Assembly: GCA_001464545.1 (NCBI GenBank)
Contig: LNFC01000014.1
Location: forward strand, 1 to 64,000
Length of the DNA: 64,000 nucleotides
Origin: Acidobacteria bacterium Ga0077551
Lineage (GTDB): Bacteria; Pseudomonadota; Alphaproteobacteria; Caulobacterales; Hyphomonadaceae
Direction of reading: 5' to 3'
The translations under genes and the position numbers were made by a program. The notes below the pieces were generated by a model. That model ran no database searches. It saw only the letters and a program-made list of their open reading frames with translations, and had not been told where the DNA came from. Shown piece after piece: positions 62,110 to 64,000 of this stretch (positions within the stretch are counted from its first letter, which is position 1; each line of letters starts with the position of its first letter).

Positions 62110-62595
62110 CTACCGGTACGGTGCGTCCAACTCAAGATTCTTGGCGATCAGCCGTTCCCAGCGGTCGCCGTTCGCGAGAAGACGTTCCTTGTCGTAGAAC
62201 AGCTCTTCTCGCGTTTCGGTTGCGAACTCGAAGTTCGGCCCTTCGACGATCGCATCGACCGGGCAGGCTTCCTGACAGAAGCCGCAATAGATGCACTTCA
62301 CCATATCGATGTCATAGCGTGTCGTACGGCGCGCGCCGTCTTCGCGCGGTTCTGCCTCGATGGTGATGGCTTGCGCCGGGCAGATCGCCTCGCACAGCTT
62401 ACAGGCGATGCAGCGCTCTTCGCCGCTCGGATAGCGGCGCAGCGCATGCTCACCCCGGAACCGCGGCGACAGCGGGTTCTTCTCGAACGGGTAATTCACG
62501 GTCGGCTTCCGGCGGAACATCTCCAGCGTGGCTACCCAGAAGGCGCCGAGGAAATCCGTCAGAAGGGCGCCGCGAAGGGTCTGCGCGAGGCTCAT
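62110..62595 (-). CDS. nuoI: NADH-quinone oxidoreductase subunit I
   Basis: Peripheral-arm ferredoxin-like subunit carrying two [4Fe-4S] clusters (N6a and N6b). In 161 residues the two Cys sets are complete: Cys62, 65, 68, 72 in [12 protein letters not shown] and Cys101, 104, 107, 111 in [12 protein letters not shown]. The N-terminal amphipathic segment anchors it to the membrane arm. The open frame extends far upstream through nuoH out of its frame, but the ATG at 62595 overlapping the nuoH stop is the real start. Confidence 0.97.
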   Translation of the reverse strand: MSLAQTLRGALLTDFLGAFWVATLEMFRRKPTVNYPFEKNPLSPRFRGEHALRRYPSGEERCIACKLCEAICPAQAITIEAEPREDGARRTTRYDIDMVKCIYCGFCQEACPVDAIVEGPNFEFATETREELFYDKERLLANGDRWERLIAKNLELDAPYR

Positions 62596-63686
62596 GACTG
62601 AACTCCGAAATAGGTAACGTACCCAGCCACCACGAGCACGGCAGCGAGCGAAGTTGGCAGGAAAATCTTCCAGCCAAGGCGCATCAGCTGATCGTAGCGA
62701 TACCGCGGCACGATGGCCTTCACCATGGCGAACAGGAAGAACAGGAACAGGATCTTCAGCATGAACCAGAAGAGCCCTGCGAGGCTGAGCAGCAGCGGCG
62801 GCATCGACCCGGCGGCGTTGGCACCGATGGCCACGGGCCCATGCCAGCCGCCGAGGAACAGGATCGTCATCATCGCGCACATCAGCACGATGTTGAGGTA
62901 CTCGCCCAGCATGAAGAGAAGGTACGGCGTGGAGCCATACTCGACCTGGTAACCGGCCACGAGTTCGGACTCCGCTTCCGGAAGATCGAACGGCGGACGG
63001 TTGGTTTCGGCCAGTGCCGAGATGAAGAAGATCACGAACATCGGGAACATCACGACGATCAGCGGGAAGTTCTGGAAGCTGAACGCGTGCCAGTTCTGAA
63101 GGCCGCCGGCCTGGTTGTTGACGATGTCGCTGAGGTTCATCGAGCCGACCATCAGGATGACCGTGATGATGACGAAGCCGATGGAGACCTCGTAGGACAC
63201 CATCTGCGCCGCCGAGCGCAGCGCGCCCAGGAACGGATATTTCGAGTTCGACGCCCAGCCACCCATGATGATGCCATAGACACCCAGCGAGCTGATTGCG
63301 AAGAGGTAGAGCACGCCGACATTCAGGTCCGAGATCACCCAGCTCGTGCCGCCTTCGAGACCCGGCGCAACCGGGATGGCCGCCCAGGCGGCGAAGGCGA
63401 GCGTACAGGTCAGGATCGGCGCGAAGATGAAGACGAACTTGTTGGCGCCGGCAGGGATGACGATTTCCTTCAGCAGGAACTTGCCGAAGTCCGCAAACGA
63501 CTGGAGCAGGCCGAACGGACCCACCACGTTCGGGCCCTTGCGCATCATCACCCCGGCCCAGATCTTCCGGTCCAGCAGCAGCAGGAACGCAATCGACAGC
63601 AGCAGAACGAGCGTGAACAGACCGATCTGGCCGAGCACCAGAAGCGGCCCCCAAAGGCTCCCCAAAGACTCGATTGCATTACTCAT
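62592..63686 (-). CDS. nuoH: NADH-quinone oxidoreductase subunit H
   Basis: Membrane subunit forming the quinone cavity of complex I. 364 residues, eight to nine transmembrane helices. Signatures: L-L-D-R-K-I-W-A near 38, the [18 protein letters not shown] near 48, [17 protein letters not shown] near 228-243, and the C-terminal F-R-Y-D-like P-R-Y-R-Y-D-Q-L-M. Nine bases follow the nuoG stop. Confidence 0.97.
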   Translation of the reverse strand: MSNAIESLGSLWGPLLVLGQIGLFTLVLLLSIAFLLLLDRKIWAGVMMRKGPNVVGPFGLLQSFADFGKFLLKEIVIPAGANKFVFIFAPILTCTLAFAAWAAIPVAPGLEGGTSWVISDLNVGVLYLFAISSLGVYGIIMGGWASNSKYPFLGALRSAAQMVSYEVSIGFVIITVILMVGSMNLSDIVNNQAGGLQNWHAFSFQNFPLIVVMFPMFVIFFISALAETNRPPFDLPEAESELVAGYQVEYGSTPYLLFMLGEYLNIVLMCAMMTILFLGGWHGPVAIGANAAGSMPPLLLSLAGLFWFMLKILFLFFLFAMVKAIVPRYRYDQLMRLGWKIFLPTSLAAVLVVAGYVTYFGVQS

Positions 63687-63695
63687 GGCGCCGCA

Positions 63696-64000
63696 CTACT
63701 CCGCTGCCACTGCGGTGTCTAGGCTGGTCGCCAGCGCAGAACACTCAGCCATTGTGCGCGAAGCGCGGGCGATGGGATTGGTCAGGTAAAAGTCAGCAAT
63801 CGCGCGGCCAAACGGCGCATTGCCGAGGCTGCCATCCGCCGCCGGCGGTGCCGCGAGAAGCGCCGGAACGCCCTTGGCGCCGGGGGCGTATCCGCGACCG
63901 GAGAAGGCCGTATTCTGCCCCGCCTTGCCGCGCAGGAGCGTACGCAGCTCGTCGGCTGTGTCATACGGAAGCACTTTGCCCGTGACGCCCGAGAGCGCAC
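63696..64000 (-). CDS. nuoG: NADH-quinone oxidoreductase subunit G, C-terminal part, cut by window edge
   Basis: The last 101 codons of a gene that runs off the right edge: visible protein starts A-L-S-G-V-T-G-K-V-L-P-Y-D-T and ends D-T-A-V-A-A-E. The segment with F-G-R-A-I-A-D-F-Y-L-T-N-P-I-A-R-A-S and T-M-A-E-C resembles the C terminus of alphaproteobacterial NuoG. Identity rests mainly on that and on its position directly before nuoH. The iron-sulfur and molybdopterin-like domains are outside the window. Confidence 0.88.
   Translation of the reverse strand, partial: ALSGVTGKVLPYDTADELRTLLRGKAGQNTAFSGRGYAPGAKGVPALLAAPPAADGSLGNAPFGRAIADFYLTNPIARASRTMAECSALATSLDTAVAAE

Noticed and set aside
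62110..63654. Apparent 514-codon protein whose C terminus is NuoI
   Set aside because: The upstream two thirds are nuoH read out of frame (Arg/Gly/Pro-rich). nuoI has its own ATG at 62595 in an ATGA overlap with the nuoH stop.

Overview
The window is a GC-rich (about 60-65 %), gene-dense piece of an alphaproteobacterial chromosome. The gene order looks most like Hyphomonadaceae/Caulobacterales, although family level is an inference. Supporting signs are the order guaB-rsmB-guaA, pyrG-secG-tpiA-ppiD-trpEGDC-lexA-gltX-gltA, bamA-ompH-lpxD-lpxA-lpxI-lpxB and nuoG-N-birA-coaX-rnj-mce-proS-lolCD-dnaE. A direct-repeat LexA box (GAAC-N7-GAAC), LpxI instead of LpxH, RNase J and a short prolyl-tRNA synthetase agree with this. 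Almost everything is core housekeeping. The accessory signals are at the left edge and at a few gaps in otherwise conserved gene order.

Layout. 1-403: the first 28 codons of a P4-type tyrosine integrase (minus strand) and a less GC-rich leader holding five copies of the 10-mer TATACCGTCA (a sixth lies inside the gene). This abuts the 3' end of guaA, a known island integration site, so a genomic island probably continues off the left edge. 404-6893: guaA, a TPR/Asp-Asn beta-hydroxylase gene, rsmB-like methyltransferase, DUF1330, GNAT and guaB. 7018-11564: an indoleamine 2,3-dioxygenase-family gene, the ppx-rlmE-GFA-lipoprotein operon, hspQ and a small protein. 11561-17962: hldE, then a divergent four-gene operon (photolyase, FAD oxidoreductase, DUF1365, cyclopropane/methyl-fatty-acid synthase) behind a TGATCC-N18-TATCTG promoter-like element. 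This resembles the singlet-oxygen-responsive RpoE/ChrR targets of Rhodobacter.

17966-29633: pyrG, secG and tpiA (minus strand), then ppiD-trpE-trpG-trpD-trpC with overlapping junctions, autoregulated lexA, a 15-bp tandem repeat, a comEC remnant of about 0.5 kb, and gltX. 29671-45155: gltA, then a long leftward block for outer-membrane and lipid biogenesis plus translation: rpsB-tsf, a clear terminator, pyrH-frr-uppS-cdsA-dxr-rseP-bamA-ompH-lpxD-lpxA-lpxI-lpxB. fabZ, usually between lpxD and lpxA, is absent.

45302-64000: one continuous leftward block, nuoG(partial)-H-I-J-K-L-M-N, birA, coaX, rnj, mce, DUF1467, proS, lolC, lolD, dnaE, most genes overlapping or separated by a few bases. It couples respiratory complex I with cofactor, RNA, lipoprotein and replication functions. 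No rRNA, tRNA, CRISPR array or insertion sequence was recognised. The most notable points are the guaA-associated island edge with its repeat-controlled integrase, the stress-type photolyase/lipid-modification operon, and the three gaps (moaC/moeA, comEC, fabZ) in conserved synteny.
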